Part shown: piece by piece, positions 19,408-29,438 of the stretch
Numbering within the stretch: position 1 is the first letter of the stretch
Layout of the letters: the number at the start of each line of letters is the position of its first letter
Assembly: GCF_009834915.1 (NCBI RefSeq)
Contig: NZ_WVHS01000001.1
Span: 372,001 to 436,000 of the forward strand
Direction: 5' to 3'
Origin: Hufsiella ginkgonis
Lineage (GTDB): Bacteria > Bacteroidota > Bacteroidia > Sphingobacteriales > Sphingobacteriaceae
DNA: 64,000 bases
The notes under the pieces: generated by a model
Seen by the model: the letters and a program-made list of their open reading frames with translations, nothing else
Told to the model about the DNA's origin: nothing
The model's database searches: none
Program-made: the position numbers and the translations under genes

Positions 19408-21771
19408 TTATTCGTTCCTCAGGGTATTTACGGGATTTGCCAGCGCCGCCTTCACAGACTGGTAACTGATGGTAAGTATGGCGATAACGATGGCGATCAG
19501 ACCCGAAGACAAAAGCGTAACAAAGCCAGGCTTAATTTTATAGGCAAAATCCTGCAGCCAACTGTTCATCACGTACCAGGAGACCGGCGCGGCGATGATA
19601 AATGCAATAAACACCAGCTTCACGAAATCTTTTGCCAGCAGCGTCACGATCCCGGACACGCTGGCACCGATAACTTTGCGGATCCCAATTTCGCGGATGC
19701 GCAGCTGTGCGGTAAATGCGGCCAGGCCAAACAGGCCGAGGCAGGAGATCAGGATGGCGATACCGGCGAAAATATTAAAAAGGGTGCCGGTGCGCTGTTC
19801 TGACCGGTAAAGTGCATCGAAAGTTTCGTCGAGAAAAGCGTAGTTAAATTCGTAACCGTCGTTATAGGTTTTCCATATCCGCGCTGCGGCAGCGATCACC
19901 GCAGGGGCATGATCGCCCGTGGTTTTGACATACAACTGACCGGGATCCCTATCTGTGTACGACAGCACTAAGGGCTCGATCTTATTTTTCATGGAAGCAA
20001 AATGAAAATCTTTTACTATGCCAATAATCGTCCCTTCTATTCCGCGAAGGGTAAACCGCTTTCCTATGGGATCCTTAATTTGCGCGTCCCTGGCAGCCGT
20101 CTCGTTAAGGATGAAGTGTGCGGTGTCTGCCACAGCGCCGGTAAAGCCGCGTCCCTGTACAAGCGTCATCTTAAAGAAAGAGATAAAGTCTTTGTCGATG
20201 TCCATAGGCCGCACCATCATGGTTTGCCCGGGCTGCTTTCCGTCCCACGAGTTATTGCCCGTTTGCCCCTCGAGCCTGACGATATTGCCACTGGCCCGGG
20301 TTACAGCGGTTACTCCCGGGACGCTGAGGAGCTCGTTCTTTACGGCGTCGTAATGCGGACCTATCTGCCGCATCCGGAACGACAGCACATGGTCCTTATC
20401 ATATCCAAGCGCTTTTGAGCGGATAAAATCCATCTGCTTACTGATAATGAACGTGCCCGATATCAGCACGATGGAGAACGAGAACTGCACCACCACCAGT
20501 ATTTTTCTGAACGATGTATCGCCCATATTGGCCGATATCTTTCCTTTTAACGCGTTAATAGGTTCGAACGCTGACAGCAAAATCGCCGGGTAAATACTGG
20601 AGGCGATCAGCGTGCCTGCAATGGTACCCAGTATGACCAGCCAGATGTGGTAGTTCGCAAGGTCGATGTGCAGGTTCTTGCCCGAAAGCGCATTAAATGC
20701 CGGCATTAGCACATACATCAAGGCCAGGGCGAGTGCAGCCGCTACCATGAACAGCATTGCCGTTTCAATGATAAACTGCAGGAACAGGTGGATACGGGCG
20801 GCACCGGCAATCTTGCGGAGGCTTACTTCTTTTGACCGGAGCATGGCCCTGGCGGTAGACAGGTTCACATAGTTGATACAACCGATCACCAGCACCAGCA
20901 GGGCGATGATGCCAAACATCCGCACGGTCTCTATGCCGCTGTTGGTCCCGTCAGACCGGTAAAGGTGCATAGCCGAAACCGGCTGAAGCAGGTACAGGAT
21001 ATCGGTGTCGTCCGCTTTATGGCGCAGGTGGATATCGCGCAGCCGGGTAGCCAGCCGATCGGTTGCAGTGGCCGGCTGCAGCAGCAGGAACGTAAGGTAA
21101 CTGAATTGGTTAAAATCGTTCATCATCGACTTCCCGGGCGAACTGCCTGCATAGATATTTTTCCCGAGCAGCGTCATCGGCATAAAAATATCGGCGCGGA
21201 TACTCGAGTTATCGGGAAAATCGGCGATCACTCCGGTTACCGTATAATTAACGCTGTCGCTTACGATCACTTTGCCAATGGGCTGCTCCCCGCCGAAATA
21301 ACGATTTGCGGTGGTTTTGGTAAGCACCAGGGAATGATCATCAGCAAACGGTTTCGCCATATTGCCCTTAATAAGTTTAAAATCGAACACCGAAAACAGC
21401 GAGGGATCGGTAAAAGTTACCTTCGTTTCGTTAAACTGTTTTTCTTTGTAGCGGGTCAGCATGGTCATTCCGCCGGGGGCGAGACGTACCACGTCCTTTA
21501 CTTCCGGCAGTTCTTTCTTTGCCAGCACGCCGATAGGCGCCACGGTATTTTGCCAGATCTGGATGCTGGCGCCGGTGCCTACCCTGTTCTCCAGCTTGTA
21601 AATGTCCGATGCCTGGCGGTGAAAACCGTCAAAGCTCAATTCATCCTGTACCCACAATAGGATCAGCATGCCCACCGCGAGCCCGACAGAAAGGCCCGCG
21701 AGATTGATCCCCGCATAAAATTTGCTTTTAAGCAGCGACCTGACGGCTGTTTTCAGATAATTTCGAATCAT
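19408..21771 (-). CDS. MacB/FtsX-like ABC transporter permease (fourth in the array)
   Basis: A 787-residue permease (YLKTAVRSLLKSKFYAGINL). Its first coupling motif, KEVSLRKIAGAARIHL, has Ser in place of the usual Gly, a feature shared with the first permease (KEVSIKKISGA), so these two look like one subfamily. The second motif is REIGIRKVIGASVSG. It ends QSVKAALANPVNTLRNE and lies 21 bases after the third permease. Confidence 0.88.
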   Translation of the reverse strand: MIRNYLKTAVRSLLKSKFYAGINLAGLSVGLAVGMLILLWVQDELSFDGFHRQASDIYKLENRVGTGASIQIWQNTVAPIGVLAKKELPEVKDVVRLAPGGMTMLTRYKEKQFNETKVTFTDPSLFSVFDFKLIKGNMAKPFADDHSLVLTKTTANRYFGGEQPIGKVIVSDSVNYTVTGVIADFPDNSSIRADIFMPMTLLGKNIYAGSSPGKSMMNDFNQFSYLTFLLLQPATATDRLATRLRDIHLRHKADDTDILYLLQPVSAMHLYRSDGTNSGIETVRMFGIIALLVLVIGCINYVNLSTARAMLRSKEVSLRKIAGAARIHLFLQFIIETAMLFMVAAALALALMYVLMPAFNALSGKNLHIDLANYHIWLVILGTIAGTLIASSIYPAILLSAFEPINALKGKISANMGDTSFRKILVVVQFSFSIVLISGTFIISKQMDFIRSKALGYDKDHVLSFRMRQIGPHYDAVKNELLSVPGVTAVTRASGNIVRLEGQTGNNSWDGKQPGQTMMVRPMDIDKDFISFFKMTLVQGRGFTGAVADTAHFILNETAARDAQIKDPIGKRFTLRGIEGTIIGIVKDFHFASMKNKIEPLVLSYTDRDPGQLYVKTTGDHAPAVIAAAARIWKTYNDGYEFNYAFLDETFDALYRSEQRTGTLFNIFAGIAILISCLGLFGLAAFTAQLRIREIGIRKVIGASVSGIVTLLAKDFVKLVFIAFIIAAPVSWYVMNSWLQDFAYKIKPGFVTLLSSGLIAIVIAILTISYQSVKAALANPVNTLRNE

Positions 21772-21792
21772 AATGAATTATTAATTACGGTA

Positions 21793-24297
21793 CTATTCAT
21801 TCCTGAGCGACTCAACCGGTTTTACCATTCCCGCTTTTAAAGCCTGGAAGCTTACGGTACCAAAGGCGATGACCAGCGAGACCGACCCGGCGAGGCCGAA
21901 CATCCACCAGCTTACGGCGATGCGGTAGGCGAAGTCCTGCAACCACGCATCCATGATCCACCACGCCACCGGAAACGCGATAAACATGGCGATAATGACC
22001 AGTTTCAAGAAATCCCTGGACAACAACGCCACGATGGCCGAAACTGAGGCACCGAATACCTTGCGTATCCCGATCTCTTTTTTGCGCTGTTCGGCGGTAA
22101 AAGCGGTAAGCGCGAATATGCCCATCATGGCGATAAGCAGCGACACCATAGTAAATGCCATGGAGAGCTTACCGAGTTTCTCATGTTTTTGCATAAGCTT
22201 GCGGAAACTTTCGTCTACCCAGTCGTACCGGAGCGGGAATGCGGGCTCTACCGTTTGCCAGAACCTGGTTATGGCACCTATTGAAGCGGCCGCCTTCCGG
22301 CCGTTCACTTTTACCAGGATGCGGTCATAGCCAAGCATCCCTTTTTCTGCACCGATGGCATAAATATTCGGCTTTATTTTAACCTGGTAACCATCGTTCA
22401 GGTTATCTTTCAGTATCCCGATAATGCGGTAATCCCTGGCGAGTATGCGCACCACCTTACCGACCGGGTGCCTGAGCTTCATTTTGGAAACGGCCGATTC
22501 ATTGAGTACGGCAGCATTGATAGAGTCTGACGCTAACTGCGGGTTAAAATCGCGACCTTCCACCAGCTTCATATTAAACATCTTAAAGTAATTGAAGTCG
22601 ATGGCGTTAAAACTGAGGTGGGTGGTATCACCTTCAAAACCGGCTTCCTGGAAATTAAATGTTTCTTCACCCGGGTAAACATCGGCGATAGCCACTTGCT
22701 GTACGCCGGGGATATTGAGCAAGCTGGTTTTGAGGTATTGGATCCGCTCGCCGGGCCGGCCGCTGGTAACAAGATTGCTGTTCCTTACTTTTAACGACAC
22801 AACCTGCGCGGCATCGAAGCCCGGATCGCTATTTTTCATATAACTCACCTGCCGGTAGATAATGATCATGCCCGAGATGAAAGCGATGGAAATTACGAAC
22901 TGGGCGACGATAAGCCCGTTCCGCAGCGGCCTGCCTTTTACGCCTTTAAGGGTATCTCCCCTGAGCACTGTCACCGGGCGGTAACGGGAAAGAAAAAGAG
23001 CCGGGTAGGTGCCTGATAATAACGTGGTAATGACGATAATAGCCGCCAGCTGCGCCACCATCATCCAGTTCTGCGCCGCATTAACCGGGTTCCATATCAC
23101 CAGGTGCAGGTTAAACGACCGGTTGAAAAACACCAATGCGATCCGCGCGAAAAAAACGGCGATCACCAGCGCAACTAAACATTGCATGAACGCCTCCGCC
23201 AGGAACTGCCAGACGAGGTGGAACCGGCCTGATCCCAGCACTTTGCGTACGCCCGTTTCCTTTCCGCGTTTTCCTGCCTGCGCAATGGCCAGGTTGGTGT
23301 AATTGATACATGCCAGGATAAGAATCAGTATACCTGCCACCGAAAAGATCATCACCGGCAGGTGATTTCCCATGGCATAATCATTTACCGGTGTGGGAGA
23401 AAACGCGCCGCGCCAGTTAACCGCCTGCGGCTTGATATGGATCTGGCTCACCGGTTCAAAAAACAGGTGTGCAGAGGAAACTTTCTCTTCCTTCATCCAC
23501 CGGGCCAGCTCCTTTGCCGACGGAATGGCAACCGGCTTGCCGCCGGCGCTCATAGACTCCCACCTTAAATAATAAGCCAGGGCGTATTGACGATCGGCTT
23601 TTTGCGAGAATTGTGCCGGCGAGGCGTGTTCATTGAGCAGGAAGTAAGTGGTAAAAATGGTCCGCGCCCAGTTTCCGGGATCCTTGTTAAAATAGGATAC
23701 GCAAAAGTCGAAATCGATATGCGAGGGGCCTTTACGTTCGAACACGCCGCTGACGGTATACGCGAGGGCGGTATCGGCGTAAACGAAATCGAGGGTTTTG
23801 CCTACCGGGTCGCTGTCGCCGAAAAGCTTCCTGCTGGCTTCGGTGCTCAGCACAATGGAACGGGGCTGCTTTAATGCCGTGGCCGCGCTCCCATATACGA
23901 AGGAATAAGGGAATACATCAAAGAACGTGCTATCGGCCGAGATGATCTTTTTTTCGTAAAAGCGGTTGCTTTTAACGCCAATGATCTGCTCCGGCATGGT
24001 GGTGATCCGGGTCACCCTGGCTACTTCCGGGCAGGTGGCTGCCAGCTGGGTACCAAGCGGGTACGGCGACCATCCGCCGAATTTCTCACGTTCGCCGTTG
24101 CGTACCTCTTCGGCGCCCATGCGGTACACGCGATCCAGCTGTGCATCCCATTGGTCATACCCCGTTTCATGGTTCACATATAACAGGATCACCACGAGGG
24201 CCATCAGGCCCACTGCCAAACCGGAGATGTTGATAAAGGCGTACCCTTTGTTGCGAACGAGGTTCCGCCAGGCGAGTACCAGATAAGTTCTTATCAT
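21793..24297 (-). CDS. MacB/FtsX-like ABC transporter permease (third in the array)
   Basis: The longest copy, 834 residues, starting YLVLAWRNLVRNKGYAFINI. The extra length lies mainly in the first periplasmic domain (HASPAQFSQKADRQYALAYY region). Coupling motifs are KETGVRKVLGSGRFHL and KEIGIRKVFGASVSA. Its ATG overlaps the stop of the second permease by one base (TAATG), which implies translational coupling. It ends QALKAGMVKPVESLRNE. Confidence 0.88.
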   Translation of the reverse strand: MIRTYLVLAWRNLVRNKGYAFINISGLAVGLMALVVILLYVNHETGYDQWDAQLDRVYRMGAEEVRNGEREKFGGWSPYPLGTQLAATCPEVARVTRITTMPEQIIGVKSNRFYEKKIISADSTFFDVFPYSFVYGSAATALKQPRSIVLSTEASRKLFGDSDPVGKTLDFVYADTALAYTVSGVFERKGPSHIDFDFCVSYFNKDPGNWARTIFTTYFLLNEHASPAQFSQKADRQYALAYYLRWESMSAGGKPVAIPSAKELARWMKEEKVSSAHLFFEPVSQIHIKPQAVNWRGAFSPTPVNDYAMGNHLPVMIFSVAGILILILACINYTNLAIAQAGKRGKETGVRKVLGSGRFHLVWQFLAEAFMQCLVALVIAVFFARIALVFFNRSFNLHLVIWNPVNAAQNWMMVAQLAAIIVITTLLSGTYPALFLSRYRPVTVLRGDTLKGVKGRPLRNGLIVAQFVISIAFISGMIIIYRQVSYMKNSDPGFDAAQVVSLKVRNSNLVTSGRPGERIQYLKTSLLNIPGVQQVAIADVYPGEETFNFQEAGFEGDTTHLSFNAIDFNYFKMFNMKLVEGRDFNPQLASDSINAAVLNESAVSKMKLRHPVGKVVRILARDYRIIGILKDNLNDGYQVKIKPNIYAIGAEKGMLGYDRILVKVNGRKAAASIGAITRFWQTVEPAFPLRYDWVDESFRKLMQKHEKLGKLSMAFTMVSLLIAMMGIFALTAFTAEQRKKEIGIRKVFGASVSAIVALLSRDFLKLVIIAMFIAFPVAWWIMDAWLQDFAYRIAVSWWMFGLAGSVSLVIAFGTVSFQALKAGMVKPVESLRNE

Positions 24298-26753
24298 TAT
24301 TCGGTGCGTAGAGATTTTACAGGATTAGCTACCGCCGCCCTCACCGTCTCGATGCCCGATACGATCAGCGCGATACACAGCATGCCGCCGCTTGCGGCGA
24401 AGAAGATCCACCAGTTTACAGAAGTCCTTTCGGTAAAATCCTGCAGCCAGCGGTTCATTGCATACCACGCCACGGGCGTAACCAGCACCGATGCAAGTAT
24501 CACCAGCAGTGTGAGCTCTTTGGAAAGCAGGGCCACGATCTGGCGGACAGACGCGCCAAGTACTTTCCGCACGCCGATCTCTTTGGCACGCAGGCTGGTG
24601 GTATATACGGCCAGTCCGAGCAATCCCATACAGCTGATAAAGATAGAAAGGCCGGTGGCCCATTTCAGCAAGGTGGAGGTATCCTGTTCGCTTTTGTAAA
24701 ATTTGGCGATACTGTCGTCCACGAAGTTATACTCGAAATCGGCTTCGGGATAGAGGGTTTTAAATGTTTTTTCCGTTTCGGAGATAACGCGTTTCCAGTT
24801 ATCGCTGCCGGCTGTTTCTGGCTTGAGCGCCAGGTGAAACGTGCCTGCATATTGTTTATCGTATAAAATAACCAGGGGCTTGATCTCAGTGTGGAGAGAT
24901 TTCTGGTGAAAATCGGCAAATACGCCCACCACCAGGTTCTGCCTGTCATTATACTTTAAAGATTTCCCTACGGCTTTGGTCACATCGCGGAAGCCGAGCA
25001 CGTGCGCATAAGTGGCGTTAATGAGCACTTTATCGGTTGAATCTGCAGCGCCGAGGAACTTGCCCGCAAGCAGCCTGACCTGGTAGATCTTTGTGTAGTT
25101 CTCGTCGCCTTTCTTTATCTGCACATCGGTGCTTACTTCTTTTTTGCCGTCCAAATACACAAACTGGCTCGAGCTTTGCCCTACGGATGACGGCGGCGCA
25201 CCACCCATGCTTACGCGTTCTATCAGCGGGTTGTTTCTCAGTGTATTAAGCAGCACCTGTTTTTTATCAGGCTTGTTCCACTCTTTCCAGGGCGTATCAA
25301 AATACACGATGGCATCCTTTTTAAAACCGAGGTCCTTGTGCAATATGTAATAAATCTGTTTACTCACCAGCAGCGTGAGCATGATAAAGAACTGCGCGAT
25401 CACGAACTGGGTGACTGTGAGCGATTTGCGCAACCACGACTTACGCGAATTGCCCGATACGCCCACATTATTTTTCAATACGCTGATCGGCTTAAAGCCG
25501 GATAATACCAATCCCGGGTAAAAACCCGACAGCATGCTTACCAGCAGGGTGAGCCCTGCCAGGAACAGGAGGACAGCCGGCTGCGCGACCAGCCCGGCAG
25601 TTATACCATTCGGGATAAAATCTTTAAACAACCTGATCACCAGCGGGGTAATGGCAATGGCAAGCAGCGTAGCCATGAGGGTTAACAGCAAGGTTTCGCT
25701 CAGGAACTGTGCCATGAGCTGTATGCGCCTGCTGCCCATCGTTTTACGGATACCGATCTCTTTGGCCCGTTGCCCGGCCTGGGCCGTGGTAAGGTTAATA
25801 AAATTGATACAGCCAAGTACCAGTAAAAATGCGGCGATGCCCAATAAACCGTACAGGGTACTTTTGTTGGCCGTACGTTCCTCGAACGACGCGTACCGGC
25901 TGTTAAAATGAATATCGGCAAGCGGCTGCAGCATAAAAGCCTGGGTAACCGACTTATCGTGGTCGCTCTTCGGCTTGTTTTTTTGAAGGAGCGCATTAAG
26001 CTGCCTGGTAACCGCGGCCGGACTGGTACCCGGTTTTAGCCGCACAAACAATTGCGACGAACTATTGGTGTTAGTCCAGGCACCGAGGCCCAGGCTTCCC
26101 TTAATCCCGCTATGCGCATCGATGGTAGGATACGAAATAAAGTCGTGCATCTGGAAGTCGGAGCTCTTTACGGGGGTCGCCACCACTCCCGCAACCGTTA
26201 AACGCAGCGTATCTTCGTAGGTCACCTCGCGGCCTATCGCCCGGGCAGGCGTAAGATGCGGAAAGTATAGCTGAACCCGCTCGGCGGTGAGCACCACCTG
26301 GTCGGGTTTATCCAGCGCAGCGGGCGATCCTGCCAGCCACTCATATTTCAGCAGGTTAAAATAGTCCTTCCCGGCGATCACAAAATTATCCTGTTTTTTA
26401 AACACGACCGGTTTTTTGTTTTCGCCGATAACCGAGATCTTGGATTCGTACCCGTATAAATGGAACGGGACCACCAACTCAAGGCCGGTGACTTCTTTTT
26501 TTGCCGCATCCGCCAATGCGGCCGTTACGCCGCCGTTATAGCTTGGTTCGCCCGAAAAAACATAATTCGATACTACACGGTATACCCGTTCCCTCCCGGG
26601 ATGATAGTCATCAAACGAAAAATCGAAGTGCACGATCAGGTAGATCACCAGCGCCGCGCTCATCCCGATGGCCAGTCCTACCATGTTGATAAACGTAAAG
26701 AGCTTGTGATTCAGGAAATTACGATAGGCGAGCTTTAGGTTGGTACTTATCAT
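24297..26753 (-). CDS. MacB/FtsX-like ABC transporter permease (second in the array)
   Basis: An 818-residue permease beginning NLKLAYRNFLNHKLFTFINM. Both coupling motifs are canonical, KEIGIRKTMGSRRIQL and KEIGVRKVLGASVRQ. The periplasmic segments include YFPHLTPARAIGREV and GVFADFHQKSLHTEIKPLV. It starts 10 bases after the first permease's stop and its own stop overlaps the next start. It ends ETVRAAVANPVKSLRTE. Confidence 0.88.
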   Translation of the reverse strand: MISTNLKLAYRNFLNHKLFTFINMVGLAIGMSAALVIYLIVHFDFSFDDYHPGRERVYRVVSNYVFSGEPSYNGGVTAALADAAKKEVTGLELVVPFHLYGYESKISVIGENKKPVVFKKQDNFVIAGKDYFNLLKYEWLAGSPAALDKPDQVVLTAERVQLYFPHLTPARAIGREVTYEDTLRLTVAGVVATPVKSSDFQMHDFISYPTIDAHSGIKGSLGLGAWTNTNSSSQLFVRLKPGTSPAAVTRQLNALLQKNKPKSDHDKSVTQAFMLQPLADIHFNSRYASFEERTANKSTLYGLLGIAAFLLVLGCINFINLTTAQAGQRAKEIGIRKTMGSRRIQLMAQFLSETLLLTLMATLLAIAITPLVIRLFKDFIPNGITAGLVAQPAVLLFLAGLTLLVSMLSGFYPGLVLSGFKPISVLKNNVGVSGNSRKSWLRKSLTVTQFVIAQFFIMLTLLVSKQIYYILHKDLGFKKDAIVYFDTPWKEWNKPDKKQVLLNTLRNNPLIERVSMGGAPPSSVGQSSSQFVYLDGKKEVSTDVQIKKGDENYTKIYQVRLLAGKFLGAADSTDKVLINATYAHVLGFRDVTKAVGKSLKYNDRQNLVVGVFADFHQKSLHTEIKPLVILYDKQYAGTFHLALKPETAGSDNWKRVISETEKTFKTLYPEADFEYNFVDDSIAKFYKSEQDTSTLLKWATGLSIFISCMGLLGLAVYTTSLRAKEIGVRKVLGASVRQIVALLSKELTLLVILASVLVTPVAWYAMNRWLQDFTERTSVNWWIFFAASGGMLCIALIVSGIETVRAAVANPVKSLRTE

Positions 26754-26763
26754 GTGTTGCTGA

Positions 26764-29189
26764 TTATTCGTTTCTTAAAGAATTTACCGGGTTTCCCCGG
26801 GCGGCTTTTACTGATTGAAAACTGACGGTAAGCACGGCAATGGTCAAAGCGGCGACGCCGGCAAGCGCAAACATCCACCAGCTGACAGGCACGCGGTAGG
26901 CAAAATCCTGCAGCCACTTGTTCATGATCCACCAGGCCACCGGCGAGGCGATAACGATCGCGACAACCACCAGCTTTACAAAATCTTTGGTGAGCAGCGC
27001 AGTTATACCCGTTACCGAAGCGCCCAACACCTTACGGATGCCAATTTCGCGCGTACGCAGCTCGGCGGTATGTGCCGAAAGCCCGAATATGCCCAGGCAG
27101 GAGATGAACAGGATAAGACCGGTGAAGACATTCAGCAGCACCCACGTTTTTTGCTCGGCGCGATACATGGCATCGAACGATTCATCGAGAAACTCGTACT
27201 CGAACGGCTTGGCGGGAACCGCCTGCTTAAACACCTTTTCGGCAGCTGCCAATGCTGCGCGCGTATTGCCGGCACGTGTTTTTACATAAGCGATCCCATA
27301 CCAGTTTGGATTGTACGCCATTAGCAGCGGCTTGATCTCCTGGTGAAAATCGGTATAGTGGAAATCCTTTACGACACCCACGACGGTCCCTGCGATATTA
27401 TTGATCGAGATCTTTTTCCCGATCACGGGGCCATAAAGTGCAAGCCGCCGATGCCCGGTTTCGTTTATAAGAAAAGAGTTTTCATCCGATGGTTCATCGC
27501 GCAGCCAGCGCCCGGATACCAGCGTCATATTAAAGAACGCACCATAATCAGGCTGGATATGCTGCAGCGTAACGGGAATTTCCGTGTCTTCGGGTTTGTT
27601 CTGCCATTGGAGCCCCTCGTCGAACACCGCCTCGTTGTTAAGTACCGGCGACTGGGTAAACGTTACCGCCCCGATCCCCGGCTGCGCTGCCAACTCCTGT
27701 TTAAATGTTCTAAACCATAACCTGCGCTGGCTGCTCTCGAAAGAGCCCGGATCGCGTTTCATCTTTACCAGCAAACCGGTAGGAAGCTTTATCGAAAACA
27801 CCTGCGAACGGTTATAGCTTGCATCGGTTTCGCGGATAAACTGCTGCTGCCGGTACATGATAACGATGCCCGCGATAAGTACCACCGACACGGTAAACTG
27901 CACCACCACCAGGCCTTTGCGCAACCCTGCATCGCGGATAGAAAATATGGAATGCCCGCGAAATACATCGACAGGCCTGAAAGAAGACAAGAGCAGGGCC
28001 GGGTAAATGCTCGCAAGGATAACGATCACCAGCCAGGTACCGCCCAAAATAAGCCAGGTAGTTAGCGAGGTGACGGAGAACTCCAATTCCCTTGCAGTAA
28101 AGTTATTAAAGAATGGCAGGCAGGCGTTTACAAGCAGTACGGTTACCAACATGGAAATAAGGCTCAGTGCCCCTGTTTCGATCACAAACTGCCCGAAGAT
28201 CTGGGTCCTTCCGGCGCCTGAGATCTTCTTTATGCTCACCTCTTTTATGCGGAGACTTGCTTTGGCGGTAACAAGGTTCACATAATTAATGCAGGCGATG
28301 ATCACCAGCAGAACGGCAAAAACCGTAAAGAGCGTTACCCGTTTTTCGTCGCCGCGCTCTACCATATCGCTGGAAACGTCGGTTTCAAAATGCATCGCCC
28401 GAAGGGGCAACAAGGTATATTCAGGTACGTACTTAGATTTCCACTGCTTATCCTTTTCTATTTTTACGATGGCCGAGATCTTCCGCTCCAGCGCATGAAC
28501 AGATGCGTCTTTGCGAAGCTTTACGAAAGTAAGACAACTATGGTTACCCCATGCCCGCATATCGTCAGCCGCCGCCGGCGTAAGCGCGGCAAACGGGATA
28601 AGCACCTGGAACCGGAAGCTTGAGTTTGGCGGATTATCAGCCACGATGGCCCGCACCTGGTACTCCACGCTATCGATGTTGAGCGACTTGCCTAAAGCTC
28701 CCCCTTTGCCAAAATATTTTTCTGCCGCAGTACGGGTAAGTACCAGGCTTTGCGGGTGCGCGAAAAAGGAAGCGGCACTTCCCTCCAGGAATTGATAGCG
28801 GAACACTTTCAGCCAGTCCTGGTTCACAAAAGCCACACCCTTGCCGTTAAAGATCTCGCCGTTCACTTTAAAAACCGGCGGATTGTAGTCGTTGGAATAC
28901 GCGGTGGCCGCCTGTTCGATCTCTGGCAGCTGTCGTTTTACGGTTTCACCCAGGGGGAAAGGCGTCCGTTCCCAGGTAGTGTTGCCGCTTCCCGATTCGG
29001 CCAGGTACGAAACGCGGTACAGCTGGTCGCTGTTGCTATGAAAAGTGTCGTAACTCCGTTCATTATGCACCCACAACAGGATCATTACCGCAGCAGCCAT
29101 CCCGATAGACAACCGGTGATGTTGATAAAGCTTTGAGACCTGTTTCGCAGCAGGTTACGAAGGGTGAGCCTGAGGTTGTTCGCTAACAT
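26764..29189 (-). pseudogene. MacB/FtsX-like ABC transporter permease, first in the array, frameshifted near its N-terminus
   Basis: This is the promoter-proximal gene of seven tandem permeases. All have two periplasmic MacB-type domains, two FtsX domains, about eight membrane helices and two EIGxRK-like coupling motifs that in this family contact an ATPase; no ATPase gene is in the window. Reading from the ATG at 29189 gives LANNLRLTLRNLLRNRSQSF then INITG, and then the frame breaks. Sequence resumes as LSIGMAAAVMILLWVHNERS in another frame from a TTG at 29112. One missing base at about 29113-29115 (a Gly codon) explains it, so it is a one-base deletion or a sequencing error. The remaining 782 residues are intact and end NPVNSLRNE. 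Confidence 0.82.
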
Positions 29190-29438
29190 AACGCGGACGG
29201 GAGATCATATCCAGCGCCACTTTTGCATTTAACTGTAAAACAGGAACTTAACCCGATCTCATTTAGGCTTGCCTGTTCATTTTCGAACAGTTTTTGTTCA
29301 CAGGTGAACACCGGCCAAAGCTTATTAAAACCGATTGTTAATTCCTGCACAAATACCTGTTAACTTTTTTATGTAACAAAAATATAGCGTTTTTTAAAAA
29401 AAAAACCCATATTTCCCTAAACTTTAAAAAACTAGCGT
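29190..29438. promoter_or_regulatory. Divergent promoter region between permease array and first susC, with operator-like inverted repeats
   Basis: The 249-base divergent spacer carries two perfect dyads: CTGTTC-N6-GAACAG (29273-29290) and, five bases on, GTTCAC-AG-GTGAAC (29296-29309). Together they give four GTTC/GAAC half-sites, a pattern typical of a dimeric repressor operator. The right end is AT-rich and continues into a susC leader shared with the second susC gene. Confidence 0.6.
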
